NCBI GenBank assembly: GCA_020250175.1
Contig: JADCEN010000013.1
Span: forward strand, 124,001-188,000
Source of the DNA: Rhodobacter sp.
GTDB lineage: Bacteria; Pseudomonadota; Alphaproteobacteria; Rhodobacterales; Rhodobacteraceae
DNA: 64,000 nt
Direction of reading: 5' to 3'
Shown here: piece by piece, positions 45,406 to 55,304 of the stretch
Layout of the letters: each line of letters opens with the position of its first letter
Numbering within the stretch: position 1 is the first letter of the stretch
Translations under genes and position numbers: made by a program
The notes under the pieces: generated by a model
Seen by the model: the letters and a program-made list of their open reading frames with translations, nothing else
Told to the model about the DNA's origin: nothing
Databases searched by the model: none

Positions 45406-47766
45406 TCAGAAATCCTGCCAGACGCCCCGCGACGCAGCCCCGCCGGCGGCGGCCTGCTTTGGCCTGCCCTCGCGCGGTGCGGCGCTGCGGGTGCGGCCCG
45501 ATGGCCTGTCAGACGCGGCCTGATGGCGCGCCGGCTCGGCGCTCCCCTGCGAACGGCTGCCCTCGCGCAGGGCAAAGCGCGACACCAGCCCGGCAAGGTC
45601 CGACGCCTCCTGATGCAGCGAATGGCTGGCGGCGGTGGATTCCTCGACCATCGCGGCGTTCTGCTGGGTCACCTGATCCAGCTGGGTGACGCCGATGTTG
45701 ATCTCTGCAAGCCCCGTCGACTGTTCCGATGCACCCGCCGCAATGTCGGACACAAGGGTGGAGATATGGGCCACACGGTTGACAATGCTTGCCAGCGCCT
45801 CGCCCGCGCGGCCCACCTGATCAACCCCGCGCCCGACATGCTGCGTGCTGGCCCCGATCAGGGTCTTGATTTCCTTGGCCGCGGCCGAAGACCGCTGCGC
45901 CAGCGCGCGCACCTCAGAGGCAACCACGGCAAAGCCCTTGCCTGCATCGCCAGCCCGCGCCGCCTCGACCCCGGCGTTCAGGGCCAGCAGGTTGGTCTGG
46001 AAGGCAATGTCGTCGATGACGCCGATGATCTGCGAGATCTGGTCGGACGAGCGTTCAATCTCGGTCATGGCCGACACCGCGCCCTGCACCACAGCCCCGC
46101 TTTCTTCAGCTTCCTTGCGGGCCTGACGCACGATGCTTTCCACCTCGCGCGCGCCTTCGGCGGCCGATTTGACGCTGCTGGTCAGCTCGTCCAGCGCCGC
46201 TGCCGTTTCCTCCAGCGTGGCGGCCTGGTTCTCGGTCCGCCGCGACAGGTCTTCAGAGGCCGAGCTGATCTCGGTGGAGCGGCCGCGGATATTCTCGGCG
46301 GTGGCCACGACCTGCGCGATGGTTTCGTTCAGCTTGTCAAGCGTGCGGTTGAAGTCGCCGCGCAGGGTTTCGTAGTTTCCGCTGAACTCTTCAGTAAGCG
46401 CGTCCTGAAGATTGCCGTTGGCCAGGTTCTGCAACCCGACGCTCAGCACATCGACGACGCGCTGCTGTTCGGCCTGCAGGCGGGCCCGTTCCTGTTCCAT
46501 CGCCTCGGCGGCAATCAGCTTTTCACGCAGCCCTTCAAGCGATTGCGCGATGCCGCCAACCTCGTCCTGCCGTTCGGCATCCTGCACCGCGACGGAAAGA
46601 TCGCCGCTGGCCACGGCTTTCATCGCATCGCTGACGCGCCCGATGGGGCGGGTGATGGACCGGGCAATGAAAAACCCGATGCCCAGAACAAGGGCGGCGC
46701 AGGCCGCGATCACTGCCAGCATGCGGCTGAGATAGCGGTTCACCGGGGCCAGGATCTCGCTCATGTCGCGCTCGCCGACCATGATCCAGTCCAGACCCAT
46801 CAGGTCGATGGGGCGGGTTTCGACCAGCACGCGATTCCCGTTTGTCAGCGTGACGTCCTCGTGCTGGCCAAAACGGCCGGCGATCGCCTCTTCGATGAAG
46901 GCCTCGGAGTCCATGACATCGCCGACGTCAAAGCGGCCCTCGATGCGCGACGAGGTGCGGGTGCGCAGGTCTGCGCCGATGATAAAGGTTTCACCGGTTT
47001 CGCCCATGCCCATCGGGTCGGTTGCGATGCTGACAAGCCGGTCCAGCGCCAGTTGCAGCCCCAGCGCGCCGATCCGCCGGCCGTCGGCAGAGGTAACGGG
47101 GGTTACAAGAAAGCTGGAGGGTATGCCGGCGCTTGGGGCATAGGGCCGGAAGTCGGCGATATGCACCGTGCCGTCGGGGCCGGAAAGCGCCGCAGACAGG
47201 GCCTCGCCCAGATTGGACGACGCATAAGTGCCGTTCAGGAAGTTGGTCGCGAAATCCGCTTCCTTCGCAACTGAATAGATCATGTTCCCGTCCATGTCGA
47301 ACAGGAAGAAGTCATAGAAGCCCCCCCGGTCGACCACAGTGCGGAAATAGGGATGAAACGCGGCGTGGTCGGCGTGATAGGTCTGCGCGCCGTCGGCGCG
47401 GTTCAGCAGATCGCGGTCGGCCTGCACATTCGGATTGCGCGCGATATAGGCATCCTGCAAGGCGTTGGCCGCGTTGGAAGACGCCGGATCATAGGATTTG
47501 AAGGAAAGCTGCAGCCGGGTCAGCGCCTCGGCCGTAGAGGGGCTGGCGGCCACAAGAAGCGCTTCGGTCTGCGCTGCACCAAGCCAGCCGGTCACCTCTG
47601 TCTCCTTGGCGCGGAGCGAGTCGCTGAACTGGATCCGGGCCGCCTCGAGCGAGCTGCGGCGGAACTCGACATAGCTGATCGCCTGCAGCATCAGCGCAAC
47701 AACAAGGCTGAAGCCGACAAGCAGCACGGGAAGTTTGTACTTGAGCGGGAGAGTTCTGTGGAGCAT
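45406..47766 (-). CDS. Methyl-accepting chemotaxis protein with periplasmic sensor domain
   Basis: A 786-aa transmembrane chemoreceptor. TM1 is at about residues 12-33 ([19 protein letters not shown]), followed by a large periplasmic dCache-like domain (~35-340, with [17 protein letters not shown] and [12 protein letters not shown]), TM2 at about 346-367, HAMP ([21 protein letters not shown]) and a long signalling domain with the tip [16 protein letters not shown]. The C-terminal tail is basic and disordered. It lies in the operon between the small unknown gene and cheB. The ligand is unknown. Confidence 0.95.
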   Translation of the reverse strand: MLHRTLPLKYKLPVLLVGFSLVVALMLQAISYVEFRRSSLEAARIQFSDSLRAKETEVTGWLGAAQTEALLVAASPSTAEALTRLQLSFKSYDPASSNAANALQDAYIARNPNVQADRDLLNRADGAQTYHADHAAFHPYFRTVVDRGGFYDFFLFDMDGNMIYSVAKEADFATNFLNGTYASSNLGEALSAALSGPDGTVHIADFRPYAPSAGIPSSFLVTPVTSADGRRIGALGLQLALDRLVSIATDPMGMGETGETFIIGADLRTRTSSRIEGRFDVGDVMDSEAFIEEAIAGRFGQHEDVTLTNGNRVLVETRPIDLMGLDWIMVGERDMSEILAPVNRYLSRMLAVIAACAALVLGIGFFIARSITRPIGRVSDAMKAVASGDLSVAVQDAERQDEVGGIAQSLEGLREKLIAAEAMEQERARLQAEQQRVVDVLSVGLQNLANGNLQDALTEEFSGNYETLRGDFNRTLDKLNETIAQVVATAENIRGRSTEISSASEDLSRRTENQAATLEETAAALDELTSSVKSAAEGAREVESIVRQARKEAEESGAVVQGAVSAMTEIERSSDQISQIIGVIDDIAFQTNLLALNAGVEAARAGDAGKGFAVVASEVRALAQRSSAAAKEIKTLIGASTQHVGRGVDQVGRAGEALASIVNRVAHISTLVSDIAAGASEQSTGLAEINIGVTQLDQVTQQNAAMVEESTAASHSLHQEASDLAGLVSRFALREGSRSQGSAEPARHQAASDRPSGRTRSAAPREGRPKQAAAGGAASRGVWQDF

Positions 47767-47902
47767 GGCGCGTTCCCCTGAAGAAGGCGGGTTTCACTTT
47801 GAAGGCCGGATTGGCCCTGCGGTCTGGTATCCTGCGCCCGGTTAAAGGGCGATTAAACGGGTCGGGTCCGAAAGCCGCAGGGGCTCGCGGCACCATGGTC
47901 AG

Positions 47903-48271
47903 TCAGAAGAATTCCACTTCATGCTGTGCCGGGTCCTGCCGCACGGCCTGTCCCGTCAGACGGCAGCGCAGATCATCAAGCCGGATCGCACCCAGGGCAG
48001 GCGCGGCCCAGTCGGCCGAGCCGGGTGCCGGAAACGTCACCTTGCCCAGGCCCGCAAGACAGGCCGAAAGATCGCCAAGCGTCTGCGACAGCAGGTCGAT
48101 CTTCTGCAGCGCCTCCGGTGCGGGGCGGTTGCGAAGCGGGGCGGCCTTGATCAAGTCGGCCACTTCAAGCTCGATCACGGTCAACAGCTGCACGCAGACC
48201 GCCATTTCTTCCGACAGGCGGATCAGCAGCAGGCCGGGCGGGGCCGGGACCGGCGGGGAGGGATGCATCAC
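47903..48271 (-). CDS. Small unknown protein of the che operon
   Basis: A 122-aa mostly helical protein (EEMAVCVQLLTVIELEVADLIKA, APEALQKIDLLSQTLGDLSACLAGL) without signal peptide or recognised domain. It overlaps the cheY gene upstream by 4 bases and precedes the mcp gene. Length and helicity might suit a phosphatase or adaptor, but no CheZ motif (DxxxQ) is seen, so no function is assigned. Confidence 0.7.
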   Translation of the reverse strand: MMHPSPPVPAPPGLLLIRLSEEMAVCVQLLTVIELEVADLIKAAPLRNRPAPEALQKIDLLSQTLGDLSACLAGLGKVTFPAPGSADWAAPALGAIRLDDLRCRLTGQAVRQDPAQHEVEFF

Positions 48272-48654
48272 AGCTTGCCCACCACCCGTTCGATGCTGGC
48301 TTTCAGGGTGACGCTGGTGAAGGGCTTGCGCACCATGTTGTTCAGGCCCAGTTCCTGCCCCTGCCGCAGAACCTCGGGGCTGGGCGTGCCGGTGATCAGG
48401 ATGAAGCCGATGCGTTGCGTCGTGCGGTTCTGGCGCAGGGCGGACAGCAGTTCCAGACCCGACATCCCGGGCATGTGCATGTCCGATATCACAAGATGCA
48501 CCGGATTGGCCGCAAGCTTGCCCAAGGCAGCGCGGCTGTCGCTTTCGGTGACATGGTTCTTGATTCCGATTTCGTCGAGCGACTGCGAAATCAGCGCGCG
48601 GCTGACCGACATGTCATCGACCACCATCACGCGAAGCGTTTCCCTCAGGCTCAT
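48268..48654 (-). CDS. cheY: CheY-type response regulator
   Basis: A 128-aa single-domain receiver with the acidic pair VVDDMSVSR (Asp13, Asp14), phospho-acceptor Asp58 in LVISDMHMPGMSG, the Thr in ILITGTPS and the Lys in VRKPF. It probably signals to the flagellar switch or acts as a phosphate sink, being the second CheY of the operon. It overlaps cheR by 4 bases. Confidence 0.92.
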   Translation of the reverse strand: MSLRETLRVMVVDDMSVSRALISQSLDEIGIKNHVTESDSRAALGKLAANPVHLVISDMHMPGMSGLELLSALRQNRTTQRIGFILITGTPSPEVLRQGQELGLNNMVRKPFTSVTLKASIERVVGKL

Positions 48655-49565
48655 GCGGAACCGCCCTTTCCTTTTGGTGTCTCGGGCCCCTCGCGGCCTT
48701 CAAGGGGGCGCCAGTAGGCCGTCACCCCCACGCTGCGGAACATCGCGTCGGCCGGCCCGCTGAGGCGTTCGGAATGGCCCAGAAACAGGTATCCGCCGGG
48801 GGGCGTCAGCCCGGCAAAGCGCTGCCAGAGCCGCGCCTGGGTCTGCTTGTCGAAATAGATCGCAACATTGCGGCAGAAGATGATGTCGAAGGGGCCGCGC
48901 ATCGGCCATTCGGACATCAGGTTCAGTTCGGCAAACCGCACGATGGCCCGCGCCCGGTCACTGATGCGGAACGTGGGGGATGTGCCGTCCTGATCGATGA
49001 AACGATCCCGCATGCCCGCAGGTATCGCCTTGAGCTCTTCGGCAGGATAAAGGCCGTCCTGCGCGCGGCGCAGAATGTCCGGATCGACATCGCTTGCCAG
49101 GATGCGGATATCCAGACGGGCCGCCTCCGGGCAAAGATCAAGCAGGGTGAAGGCCAGCGAATAGGGTTCCTGCCCCGCAGAACATCCGGCGGACCACAGC
49201 CTGACCCTTCCCCCGCTGCGCGCCGCCGCCAGCAGCGGCGGAAGCACCTTGTCCCGCAACAGGCGGAAATGGTGATCTTCGCGGAAGAAATGCGTCACAT
49301 TCGTGGTCAGCGCAGACAGCATCTGCATCCGCTCATCCTCCCCGTCGGGGGATTCGATCAGGCTGCAATAGGCGGTGAAATCCCGCATTCCAAGATGGCG
49401 CAGCCGCTTTGCCAGACGGGAATAGACCAGGTCCCTTTTGGACGGGGGCAGGTGCAGGCCGAAATCCTTGTAGGCCCTGCGGGCGATGGCCGAAAAATCG
49501 GCATCGGTCAGCGCCTGCGGGGTATTGGCAGAGACGAGGTCGGCCTGGCTTGCGGCGGCTCTCAT
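48651..49565 (-). CDS. cheR: Chemotaxis protein methyltransferase CheR
   Basis: A 304-aa AdoMet-dependent methyltransferase with the N-terminal helical domain (LVYSRLAKRLRHLGM), FFREDHHF, the AdoMet motif RLWSAGCSAGQEPYSLAF, CRNVAIYFD and GYLFLGHSERLSG. It methylates receptor glutamates, opposing CheB. It overlaps both neighbours by 4 bases. Confidence 0.96.
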   Translation of the reverse strand: MRAAASQADLVSANTPQALTDADFSAIARRAYKDFGLHLPPSKRDLVYSRLAKRLRHLGMRDFTAYCSLIESPDGEDERMQMLSALTTNVTHFFREDHHFRLLRDKVLPPLLAAARSGGRVRLWSAGCSAGQEPYSLAFTLLDLCPEAARLDIRILASDVDPDILRRAQDGLYPAEELKAIPAGMRDRFIDQDGTSPTFRISDRARAIVRFAELNLMSEWPMRGPFDIIFCRNVAIYFDKQTQARLWQRFAGLTPPGGYLFLGHSERLSGPADAMFRSVGVTAYWRPLEGREGPETPKGKGGSA

Positions 49566-50023
49566 GCGGCCACCTTGCCGCGCGGCTGTACGACCGCGGC
49601 AAGATCGATGACGCGGGTCATGCCCTCGTCCACCGTGATCACCCCGGTAATCGTCTGGCGCGCCGTGTCGGATCGGACATCGGGGGTTTCCTGGATGCGC
49701 TCACGCCCGACCGACAGAATCTCGGACACGGCTTCGACCAGCAGGCCCACGGTCTGACTGCCATGCATGGCGATCACCACGACATTGCGCGAGCTTTCCG
49801 GCGTGCGGTCAAGGCCGAAGCGCGCGGCAAGATCGTAGATCGGTATGACCGAACCGCGCAGGTTCATCACACCCAGAACCTCGTCCGGCGCATGCGGCAG
49901 GGGGGTAACCGGACTCCACCGCCGGATTTCGCGGACCTGCCCGATGTCGATGCTGAAGCTTTGGCCGCCGGCAGAGAAGGTGACGAATTCCAGATCGGTT
50001 TCAGCAAGATCAGTGTTGGCCAT
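49562..50023 (-). CDS. cheW: CheW coupling protein
   Basis: A 153-aa CheW that bridges receptors and CheA, with EFVTFSAGGQSFSIDIGQVREIRR, GVMNLRGSVIPIYDLAARFG and VGLLVEAVSEIL. The start at 50023 (MANTDLAE) is preferred; 50032 is an in-frame alternative. It overlaps the cheA stop by 14 bases. Confidence 0.95.
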   Translation of the reverse strand: MANTDLAETDLEFVTFSAGGQSFSIDIGQVREIRRWSPVTPLPHAPDEVLGVMNLRGSVIPIYDLAARFGLDRTPESSRNVVVIAMHGSQTVGLLVEAVSEILSVGRERIQETPDVRSDTARQTITGVITVDEGMTRVIDLAAVVQPRGKVAA

Positions 50024-52130
50024 GATGCACATCCGGATGAAAGAGAGAGGGTCGTGGGACCGCCGTGGCGGCGGGGCTGGCGCGGTGCGCCGCGATGGCG
50101 TCGGGGTCCAGGATCAGGGCAATCTGGCCGTCGCCCAACACGGTTGCCGCCGATACGCCGGGCACCTGGCCATAATTGCTGTCCAGCCCCTTGATCACGA
50201 CCTGGCGCTGATCATGCACGGCATCCACCACCAGGGCGCACTGGCTTTGGTTTTCACCTTCGACCAGAAGCAGCAGCGGAAAGTCCGCGCGGGCAGAGGG
50301 ATCGGTAAAGCCAAGGCTGCGCGCCACGTCAACCGTGGGAATGAAGCGGCCCCGGATGGACAGCAGACTGTCATCCGTTCCCACCCGGTGAAGATCCCCC
50401 GGCGCGGGCCGGATGGTTTCCAGGATCGAGGTGATCGGCACGACCATGGTCTGTCCGGCAACGGAAACGACCATCCCGTCCATCACCGCAAGCGTCAGGG
50501 GCAGCGAGATGGTGAATTCCGTTCCCTGCCCCGGAACCGAGGCGATGGAAATGCGCCCGCCAAGGGCCGTCACGGCATTGCGCACCACATCCAGCCCCAC
50601 GCCGCGACCCGACAGATTTGAAACCGACGCGGCGGTGGAGAACCCCGGCAGAAACAGCAGGCCGTCAATCTCGGCGTCGGCCAGATCGGCATCGGGGGCC
50701 ACCAGCCCCTTGCGGCGGGCGATGTCCAGAATGCGCGGGCGGTTCAGCCCGGCCCCGTCATCGCGGATGGTGATGATCACACTGCCCGACCGGTGCGCCG
50801 CGCCAAGCCGGATCGTTCCGGTGCCGTCCTTTCCGGCCGCGCGCCGCGCTTCGGGGCCTTCCAGCCCGTGATCGACCGCGTTGCGGATCATGTGCATCAG
50901 CGGGTCTGCCAGACGTTCGATCACGGTCTTGTCGACTTCGGTATTCTCGCCGAAGGTCACCAGCCGCGCCGATTTTCCCGTAGCCTCGGCAGCCTCGCGC
51001 AGGATGCGCGACATGCGCTGGAACAGCGGCTTGACCGGCTGCGCCCGGATCGCCATCACCGCTTCCTGGATGTCGCGCGCCAGAAGACGGTAATCTTCGA
51101 CATGCAGCGACACATCATCATCCGATGCCAGCGCCATGTCCTGCAGCCGCTGGGCGATCATCGCCTGGTTGATGATCAGCTCGCCCACCGAGTTGATCAG
51201 CCGGTCGACCCGGTCAAGATCCACCCGCAGCGTCGGCTTCGGGCCGCGCGCCTCGGCGGACTCGCCCCCTGGCGCCAGGTCCTGTTTCGCGGCACCATAG
51301 GCTGCGGGCGACCCAACCTCGGGGCCGGGGGCGGGTGGGGGCGGCGGTGCCGCCATGGCGGGGGGAAGTGTGGCAGGCACCAGGGCATCTTCCAAAGGGA
51401 CGATGTCCAATTCGCAAAGCCCGTCCACGAACTCGAATATCTCCTGCAGGACCGTAGCACTTTCCTGCGTCTCAAGGCGCAGGGTCCAGCCAAGGCCGGG
51501 CGTCAGGGCATCCGGCCCGTCCCAGTCGGGCAGTGCCGAAAGGTCAAGCGCAACCTCGCAGGGGCCAAGCGCATGAACGGCCGCGATCAGCAGGCAGGGA
51601 TCGTGGCCGTTCGCAAAAAGCTGCTGCCGGGGGCGGAACCGGATGACATGGCCGGCGGGCGCGCCTGGCGCGGGGTCGTTCCCGAAATCAAGTGGGATCA
51701 CGGCAAAGTCGAACGGGGTGTCGCCCATGTCGAAAGGCTCGGGTTCCGCGCCCAGACAGACATCCAGATTGGCCAGAAACGACTCTGACACGTCCGGTGC
51801 CAGAACATCCTCATTGCGGGCGGCTTCCACCAGATCGGCCAGATGATCAGCCGAGCGCTGCATCGTGTGCATCACTTCGGGTGTCAGATCCAGCGTGCCG
51901 GACCGTATGGCATCCAGAACGGTCTCGAAGCGGTGGGCAAATGCCACAAGGTCGGTCAGGGCAAAGGCCCCTGCCCCGCCCTTGACGGAATGCACCGCGC
52001 GGAACACCGCATTCACCGTATCGGTGTCGCGGGCACCTCCGGCCATGGCGGCAAGACCTTCGGCCAGCGCTTCCAGCAGATCTTCGCATTCCTCAAAGAA
52101 GGTGTCGCGGATCGAGCTTTGCGGTGCCAT
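50010..52130 (-). CDS. cheA: Chemotaxis histidine kinase CheA
   Basis: A 706-aa kinase with an N-terminal HPt domain (phospho-acceptor His47 in RAVHSVKGG), a long linker region (~110-290), the dimerisation domain (DRVDRLINSVGELIINQAMI), the ATPase domain (RNAVDHGLEGPEARRAAGKD, GRGVGLDVVRNAV) and a C-terminal CheW-like domain (TLAVMDGMVVSVAGQTMVVPI). The linker contains a proline-rich stretch (~265-275). It is directly downstream of cheY with no intergenic space. Confidence 0.96.
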   Translation of the reverse strand: MAPQSSIRDTFFEECEDLLEALAEGLAAMAGGARDTDTVNAVFRAVHSVKGGAGAFALTDLVAFAHRFETVLDAIRSGTLDLTPEVMHTMQRSADHLADLVEAARNEDVLAPDVSESFLANLDVCLGAEPEPFDMGDTPFDFAVIPLDFGNDPAPGAPAGHVIRFRPRQQLFANGHDPCLLIAAVHALGPCEVALDLSALPDWDGPDALTPGLGWTLRLETQESATVLQEIFEFVDGLCELDIVPLEDALVPATLPPAMAAPPPPPAPGPEVGSPAAYGAAKQDLAPGGESAEARGPKPTLRVDLDRVDRLINSVGELIINQAMIAQRLQDMALASDDDVSLHVEDYRLLARDIQEAVMAIRAQPVKPLFQRMSRILREAAEATGKSARLVTFGENTEVDKTVIERLADPLMHMIRNAVDHGLEGPEARRAAGKDGTGTIRLGAAHRSGSVIITIRDDGAGLNRPRILDIARRKGLVAPDADLADAEIDGLLFLPGFSTAASVSNLSGRGVGLDVVRNAVTALGGRISIASVPGQGTEFTISLPLTLAVMDGMVVSVAGQTMVVPITSILETIRPAPGDLHRVGTDDSLLSIRGRFIPTVDVARSLGFTDPSARADFPLLLLVEGENQSQCALVVDAVHDQRQVVIKGLDSNYGQVPGVSAATVLGDGQIALILDPDAIAAHRASPAATAVPRPSLFHPDVHHGQH

Positions 52131-52505
52131 CTATCCCCTTGCCCCCGTCACACGGCGAACCACCGAGACGATGGTTTCATCGTCGAACGGTTTGACGATC
52201 CATCCGGTGGCCCCGGCGGCGCGGGCACGGGCCTTCAGATGGTCGGCGCTTTCGGTTGTCAGAACCAGAATCGGGACACTCTGGTTGACCTCGCCGCCGC
52301 GGATCGAGGAGATCACGCCATAGCCGTCCATGTTGGGCATGTTGATGTCGGTGATGACGACATCGGGGGCCACTTCGGCAAAGCGCGCGATGCCGTCGAC
52401 CCCGTCTTCGGCGCAGATACAGTCGAACCCGGCGTCTTCCATGACCTTTTGCACAAGGCTGCGGATGGTTCGGGAATCATCTATGGCCAGAACCTTCACG
52501 GTCAT
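52131..52505 (-). CDS. cheY: CheY-type response regulator
   Basis: A 124-aa receiver with DD at residues 9-10 (LAIDDSRTIR), acceptor Asp53 in VITDINMPNMDG, LTTES and the conserved Lys in IVKPFDD. The start at 52505 overlaps the STAS gene by 4 bases. It immediately precedes cheA, the typical place of the CheA-phosphorylated CheY. Confidence 0.94.
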   Translation of the reverse strand: MTVKVLAIDDSRTIRSLVQKVMEDAGFDCICAEDGVDGIARFAEVAPDVVITDINMPNMDGYGVISSIRGGEVNQSVPILVLTTESADHLKARARAAGATGWIVKPFDDETIVSVVRRVTGARG

Positions 52506-52789
52506 TGCGCCGCCTCCTGCCGCAGCATTTCTGGGGAAACGCCAAGCTGCCCCAGGGTCTGGCTGACCGGGCCGGGAACATCGCAAAGGGTAAGCGCAAG
52601 GCCGCGCTCGCGCCAGGACCGGGCGGCGGACAGGATGAGTTGCAGCAGGCGCGCGTCCAGCCGCGTGACATCGCGCGCCGAAATCCGCACCGGTGCCGCC
52701 CGGTTCTGCCGCAGGAAATCCTGCAGTCCGCAATCCGGTGCCCCCCGCGTCCGGTCCGGCAGGTGAAACAGCTTATCAGTCTCTGGCAT
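52502..52789 (-). CDS. STAS-domain protein of the che operon
   Basis: A 95-aa STAS-domain protein (VRISARDVTRLDARLLQLILSAARSWRERG, LTLCDVPGPVSQTLGQLG), related in fold to anti-sigma-factor antagonists. The usual phospho-Ser region reads RLDARLLQ, without the serine, so regulation by phosphorylation is uncertain. It is the first gene of the che operon. The start at 52789 has AGGAG about 13 bases upstream; the open frame continues to 53167 without support. Confidence 0.75.
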   Translation of the reverse strand: MPETDKLFHLPDRTRGAPDCGLQDFLRQNRAAPVRISARDVTRLDARLLQLILSAARSWRERGLALTLCDVPGPVSQTLGQLGVSPEMLRQEAAQ

Positions 52790-53339
52790 CGCCCACAGGA
52801 CTCCTTCGCGCCTCGTCGTTTCGGACAGGGGAAGAGTTAGGGTCGCTGCTTTAACAAATGGTTGAGCGGAACGGGGGGGCCGAGAATATTCAGCCGAAGA
52901 GACCCCGCGCGCCATGACGGACGCAGCCCCGCCACAAAGCGGTGCACCACCAGCGCAGGAAAGGCACGCACGCGCCAGAGAACCGGCAGGGGGAAGCGGG
53001 CCAGCCAAAGACAACGCGGGCCGCATGCTGCGACATCTTCCGGTCCCTTCCGGCAAATGTCCTGCGGTGGGCCTGTGCGGCGTATGGCCTGGCTGACCTG
53101 TTGGCCCGGCTTCGCCGGGACCTCTCGCCATGGATGTCAGGCAAGCCGCGCCCTGCCGCACAGCCATAAAGACAAGCCGAGACTGCTCAACCCCTGATGG
53201 AAACGCCGCCCGGGACGTGTCCCCGGATCACCGGGTCGCGGGCGCATGACCGGCGCGGACAGCACCGGGTCATGGCAAGCGGCCAAAGCCGAACCCCGTC
53301 GGATCGCAGGATCACCAGTGGCCAGAGTCTTGAAGCTGG
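52790..53339. other. 550-base region without a supported gene, upstream of the che operon
   Basis: No open frame here shows family similarity. The first ~80 bases (52790-52870) include an AT-richer stretch (TTTAACAAATGG near 52850) and must contain the che promoter. A small hairpin (CCCGGC 53105-53110, GCCGGG 53114-53119) is present. No phage or transposon sequence was recognised although a tRNA gene borders the region. Confidence 0.5.
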
Positions 53340-53416
<77 letters not shown>

Positions 53417-53478
53417 GTGCTGGCGCTGGTGATAGGATAATCGCGGGCCTGCCGCAATGGCGAAGTGGCGCGGCAGGG

Positions 53479-54705
53479 CTAGGCGAACAGATCGTGGCAC
53501 AGCTCCAGCGCGCTGACCAGCGCGTCGATCTCGGCCCTGGTGTTGTAAAGCCCGAAAGAGGCGCGGCAGGTGGCCCCCAACCCCAGATGTTCCATCAGCG
53601 GCATGGCGCAATGCGTGCCCGCCCGCACCGCGATGCCCTTCTTGTCCAGCACGGTCGAGATGTCATGCGCATGGGCGGCACCGTTCAGCGTGAACGAGAA
53701 AATGGCCCCCTTGCCCGCCGACCTGCCCTGCAGGGTCAGCCAGTTCAGCCCCGAAAGACGCGCCTGCGCATAATCGCGCAGGTCCGCCTCATGGGCGGCA
53801 ATCGCGTCCATCCCCAGGCCGGTCATGTAATCCAGCGCCACGCCCAGACCGATCTGGGCGACGATTCCGGGGGTTCCCGCCTCGAACTTCATCGGCGGGT
53901 CGTTCCAGGTGACGCTGTCGCGCGTCACCTCGCGGATCATGTCCCCGCCGCCCATGAAGGGGCGCATCTCGGCCATCCGGTCAGACCGGATAAAGATCGC
54001 GCCGGACCCCGAGGGGCCATAGAGCTTGTGTCCGGTTATGGCATAGAAATCGCAGCCGATCGCCTGCACATCAACCGGCATGTGCACGGCGGCCTGCGAC
54101 CCGTCGACCAGAACCGGCACGCCCCGCTTGCGGGCACCGGCACAGATCGCCGCGACATCGACCTTGGTGCCCAGCACGTTGGACATATGGGTGACCGCCA
54201 CCAGACGGGTGCGCGGGCCGATGGCATCCAGCACCGCCTGCGGGTCCAGATCACCGTTGGCATCCACATCGACCCATTTCAGCACCACACCCTGGCGTTC
54301 GCGCAGGAAATGCCAGGGCACGATGTTGGCGTGATGTTCCAGAATGGACAGCACAACCTCATCCCCCGCCCGCAGACGCGGCGCGGCCCAGCCGTAAGAG
54401 ACAAGATTGATGCCTTCGGTGGTGCCCGAGGTGAAGACGATTTCGGCTTCGGACCCCGCGTTCAGAAAGCGGGCAATCTTGCCGCGCACCGCTTCGTACC
54501 GGTCGGTGGCAAGGTTCGAAAGGTAATGCAAGCCACGGTGAACATTTGCATATTCCATCGAATAGGCCTGCGTCACCGCATCGATCACACAGCGCGGCTT
54601 TTGCGCCGAGGCCCCGTTGTCCAGATAGATCAGCGGCGTGCCATTCACCTCGCGCGAGAGAATGGGAAAATCCTTGCGGACAAGATCGACATCATAGGGG
54701 ATCAT
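53479..54705 (-). CDS. sufS: Cysteine desulfurase SufS
   Basis: A 408-aa PLP enzyme releasing sulfur from cysteine for Fe-S cluster assembly. Features of the type II desulfurase are the N-terminal FPILSREVNGTPLIYLDNGASAQ pieces, the PLP lysine in AITGHKLYGPSG and the persulfide cysteine in VRAGTHCAMPLM. It is the last gene of the suf operon and overlaps a YIP1 gene by 4 bases. Confidence 0.96.
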   Translation of the reverse strand: MIPYDVDLVRKDFPILSREVNGTPLIYLDNGASAQKPRCVIDAVTQAYSMEYANVHRGLHYLSNLATDRYEAVRGKIARFLNAGSEAEIVFTSGTTEGINLVSYGWAAPRLRAGDEVVLSILEHHANIVPWHFLRERQGVVLKWVDVDANGDLDPQAVLDAIGPRTRLVAVTHMSNVLGTKVDVAAICAGARKRGVPVLVDGSQAAVHMPVDVQAIGCDFYAITGHKLYGPSGSGAIFIRSDRMAEMRPFMGGGDMIREVTRDSVTWNDPPMKFEAGTPGIVAQIGLGVALDYMTGLGMDAIAAHEADLRDYAQARLSGLNWLTLQGRSAGKGAIFSFTLNGAAHAHDISTVLDKKGIAVRAGTHCAMPLMEHLGLGATCRASFGLYNTRAEIDALVSALELCHDLFA

Positions 54706-55304
54706 GGTGCAGGCACTCCGACCGTCACGGCCAAGACCAGGACCAGACCGAACCCCAAAAGCAGGATAAGCACCGCAAGCGCCACGAGGATGCCGAAAAA
54801 GGTCATGCCCAGCGATGCGAAGCCATGCAGTTCGGCCACGAAATTGGTCAGCAGCCAGAAGAACAGGACCATTCCCGCAACATAGGCCGGAAAGGCCAGC
54901 GGGGGCAACACGACCTGCACCGCAAGCTGCGCAGCCTGCACGACCAGCATGATGGTCTGGAACCAGACCAGAACTGTCAGACTGTCAGCAAAGCTGCCCC
55001 GCCCGTTACGGAACCGGCCCAGCCTGTACAGCAGATGCACCGAAACAAGCAGCATTACCGCTTGGATCGCCGCAAGACCAAGCGGCGATCCCAGCGCCCA
55101 CAGAAGCGTCGGCGGCAGCTCTTCCGCCGGCACAGGGGCAAGGCTGAGAAGCATCAGGAACGTGCTGGCAATGGCCACGAGCAGCAGCGCGATCCAGCGC
55201 GCCACCATCGGCGGATCAGACTCGATCAACTGACGGATGGCATCGCGCGGCGACAGCAGCGAATAGCGCAGCGCAGACAGCAGGCCGGGCAGGTTCCAGT
55301 GCAT
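54702..55304 (-). CDS. YIP1-family membrane protein
   Basis: A 200-aa protein with about five hydrophobic segments (for example ALLLVAIASTFLMLLSLAPV, AIQAVMLLVSVHLLY, VLFFWLLTNFVAELHGF, ILVALAVLILLLGFGLVLVL) and the N-terminal soluble YIP1-like stretch with SPRDAIRQLIESDPP. It overlaps its neighbours by one and four bases. The function is unknown; the location inside the suf operon is common in this bacterial group. Confidence 0.8.
   Translation of the reverse strand: MHWNLPGLLSALRYSLLSPRDAIRQLIESDPPMVARWIALLLVAIASTFLMLLSLAPVPAEELPPTLLWALGSPLGLAAIQAVMLLVSVHLLYRLGRFRNGRGSFADSLTVLVWFQTIMLVVQAAQLAVQVVLPPLAFPAYVAGMVLFFWLLTNFVAELHGFASLGMTFFGILVALAVLILLLGFGLVLVLAVTVGVPAP

Noticed and set aside
45316-47274. 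652-aa plus-strand open frame over the chemoreceptor
   Set aside because: It is antisense to an unambiguous HAMP/MCP protein and shows no family resemblance.
52862-53197. 111-aa plus-strand open frame upstream of the che operon
   Set aside because: No ribosome site, no family similarity, basic low-complexity composition typical of random high-GC frames.
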